DNA of 5,233 nucleotides, from the NCBI GenBank assembly GCA_018883285.1, contig VEQJ01000108.1, forward strand, positions 1-5,233, in the 5' to 3' direction. The notes under the pieces were generated by a model, which was not told where the DNA came from, made no database searches, and worked only from the letters and a program-made list of their open reading frames with translations. Of this stretch, positions 4,075 through 5,233 are shown one piece after another; position 1 is the stretch's first letter; every line of letters starts with the position of its first letter. Both the position numbers and the translations under genes were made by a program. This DNA comes from Alphaproteobacteria bacterium (lineage in GTDB: Bacteria > Pseudomonadota > Alphaproteobacteria > CAISOG01).

Positions 4075-5233
4075 TTAGGGCAACAGATAATCGGCTATCG
4101 ACCCCATCATCATGCTGGGCAGATAGGTTAAGCCGCCCAACAACAGGATCATCATCGCCAACAGCATGGCAAACAGCGGGCGATCGGTGGGCAGGGTGCC
4201 AGGATTGGCCGTCACGGTTTTCTTGGCCACCAAACGCCCCGCCAGCGCGGCAATCGGCCAGAACATTGCTAACCGCCCCACCAACATCGCCACCGTGATC
4301 AGCCCGTCGGCATAGTGGGTGCCGTCATACGCCCAGCCCAAACTGCTGCCGTTATTGCCCGCCGCGGAGCCAAAGGCGTAGAGCAGCTGGCTGAAACGAA
4401 AGGACAGGTTGGCGGGATCGCCCTGATGCAAATCGCCCAACACTTGTGGGCTCAGCAGGGCGGCAACCTGCCCCAACAAAATGGCGGCTGGCGCAATCAG
4501 AATCGCCAACATCACCAACCGCATTTCGCCAGCCTCAATCTTTTTGCCAAAAATTTCTGGCGTGCGACCAACCATCAGGCCGGTGATAAAGACGGTCAGC
4601 AGAGCGTACAGCAACAGCCCATACAGGCCGCAACCAACCCCGCCGGGGGTGACGCCCCCAACCATCATCAACAGCGCCATCACCATTTGACTAAGGGGGG
4701 TTAGCCAGCCAACGCCCATGTTGGTGGAACCGTTACCGCTGGCCGCGGAGACCACCGACCACCAGCTGGTCACACCGCCAGCCTGCAACCGCAAATCGCG
4801 GGCGGCCGTCGCCCCCTGCTCCCACCACCCCACCAGCAGGCAGGCCAGCAGCATCAGGGTCAGCGCAACCAGCAGCAGCATCCAACCCTGTCTTGGCTGG
4901 CCAATCAGCCGCCCAAACAGCAACAGCACCGCCAGCGGCAGCAACAGCATGGAACCCAATTGCAACCAGTTGCTGATCAGGCTGGGATTCAGATAGGGGT
5001 GCGCCTGATTGGCGGCCAGAAAACCGCCCCCGTTGCTGCCCAACAGCATGATGGCCGTCTGGCTGGCCATCGATCCCTGCGGCAGGATTTGACTGCCGCC
5101 ATTAAAAGCTGGGGGCAGGATCTGGCTGCCGCCCTCTAACCCCTGCGCCACCAGGTTGGCATCGAAATTCTGCGGCACCCCCAACGCCACCAGGATCAGC
5201 GCGAACAGCAGCGCCAGCGGCAGCAGCACATAC
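4075..5233 (-). CDS. kdpA: Potassium-transporting ATPase subunit KdpA, C-terminal two thirds (5' end outside window)
   Basis: KdpA is the inner-membrane K+-binding and translocating subunit of the KdpFABC pump, related to the SKT/Trk channel superfamily. The window holds about 385 residues up to the TAA at 4077-4075; the full family length is roughly 550-600, so the N-terminus and first filter segment lie beyond base 5233. The frame is open to the edge, and the GTG at 5229 is an internal Val codon. Visible signatures: LLGSNGGGF (second selectivity filter, about 5046-5020), SAASGNGSTN (third), GGVGCGLYG, GLMVGRTPEIFGKKIE, the fourth filter SAAGNNGSS (about 4370-4335), VGRLAMFWPIAALAG, and a C-terminus GTLPTDRPLF...LTYLP typical of KdpA. 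Many hydrophobic helices separate them. Oddities: an 11-residue duplication before the second filter, apparent loss of the usual MHDS after the third filter, and no kdpB downstream. The family call is secure; whether this copy is functional is not shown. Confidence 0.95.
   Translation of the reverse strand, partial: YVLLPLALLFALILVALGVPQNFDANLVAQGLEGGSQILPPAFNGGSQILPQGSMASQTAIMLLGSNGGGFLAANQAHPYLNPSLISNWLQLGSMLLLPLAVLLLFGRLIGQPRQGWMLLLVALTLMLLACLLVGWWEQGATAARDLRLQAGGVTSWWSVVSAASGNGSTNMGVGWLTPLSQMVMALLMMVGGVTPGGVGCGLYGLLLYALLTVFITGLMVGRTPEIFGKKIEAGEMRLVMLAILIAPAAILLGQVAALLSPQVLGDLHQGDPANLSFRFSQLLYAFGSAAGNNGSSLGWAYDGTHYADGLITVAMLVGRLAMFWPIAALAGRLVAKKTVTANPGTLPTDRPLFAMLLAMMILLLGGLTYLPSMMMGSIADYLLP
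5081..5133 (-). repeat. In-frame 33-bp-period duplication inside kdpA
   Basis: On the plus strand a 20-bp block at 5081-5100 recurs at 5114-5133 with 18 of 20 bases identical (mismatches at the ninth and twelfth bases). The 33-bp period equals 11 codons. The coding strand gives GGSQILPPAFN followed by GGSQILPQGSM, directly before the second selectivity-filter segment. Confidence 0.9.

Noticed and set aside
4064..4077. Palindrome TAAGGC-AG-GCCTTA at the kdpA stop as a terminator
   Set aside because: The loop would be only two bases (four after opening a pair), the stem is short and no T-run follows on the minus strand.

Overview
The window looks like chromosomal DNA from a GC-rich alphaproteobacterium. 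The main evidence is the order at the left end: the C-terminus of a mitofilin/COG4223-type membrane protein, then a HemY-like protein with a C-terminal four-cysteine motif. That arrangement is typical of the alphaproteobacterial haem (hemC-hemD) cluster. The dcd and murA products also look alphaproteobacterial. No phage, transposon, CRISPR or defence genes are visible.

Layout. On the plus strand: positions 1-333 are the 3' end of the mitofilin-like gene, 336-1724 is hemY (only 2 bp downstream, so probably co-transcribed), and 1770-1845 is a tRNA-Thr(CGT) with an encoded CCA end. On the minus strand, read right to left: the 3' part of kdpA (5233-4075, running off the window edge), a 113-bp gap with short repeats, a 73-codon small gene (3961-3740), dcd (3740-3183) and murA (3143-1869). 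The small gene's TGA overlaps the dcd ATG by one base, and dcd and murA are about 40 bp apart, so small gene-dcd-murA is probably one operon. murA and the tRNA converge with only 23 bp between them and no evident intrinsic terminator.

Functions. The left block belongs with haem biosynthesis and membrane organisation. The right block combines nucleotide metabolism (dCTP to dUTP, feeding dTMP), the first committed step of peptidoglycan synthesis, and the K+-translocating subunit of the KdpFABC pump.

Most notable points. (1) MurA has Asp at the position of the catalytic/fosfomycin-target Cys115 (E. coli numbering), which predicts intrinsic fosfomycin resistance. (2) kdpA is not followed by kdpB as in the standard kdpFABC order. 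(3) KdpA carries an in-frame 33-bp tandem duplication just before a selectivity-filter segment and looks divergent after the third filter. (4) The HemY C-terminal cysteine motif is spelled as two CxxCH motifs. (5) A small basic-tailed protein is translationally coupled to dcd. (6) Short tandem duplications occur at four places in 5.2 kb. I did not find a wholly new multi-gene system; most of the window is housekeeping genes with some unusual details.
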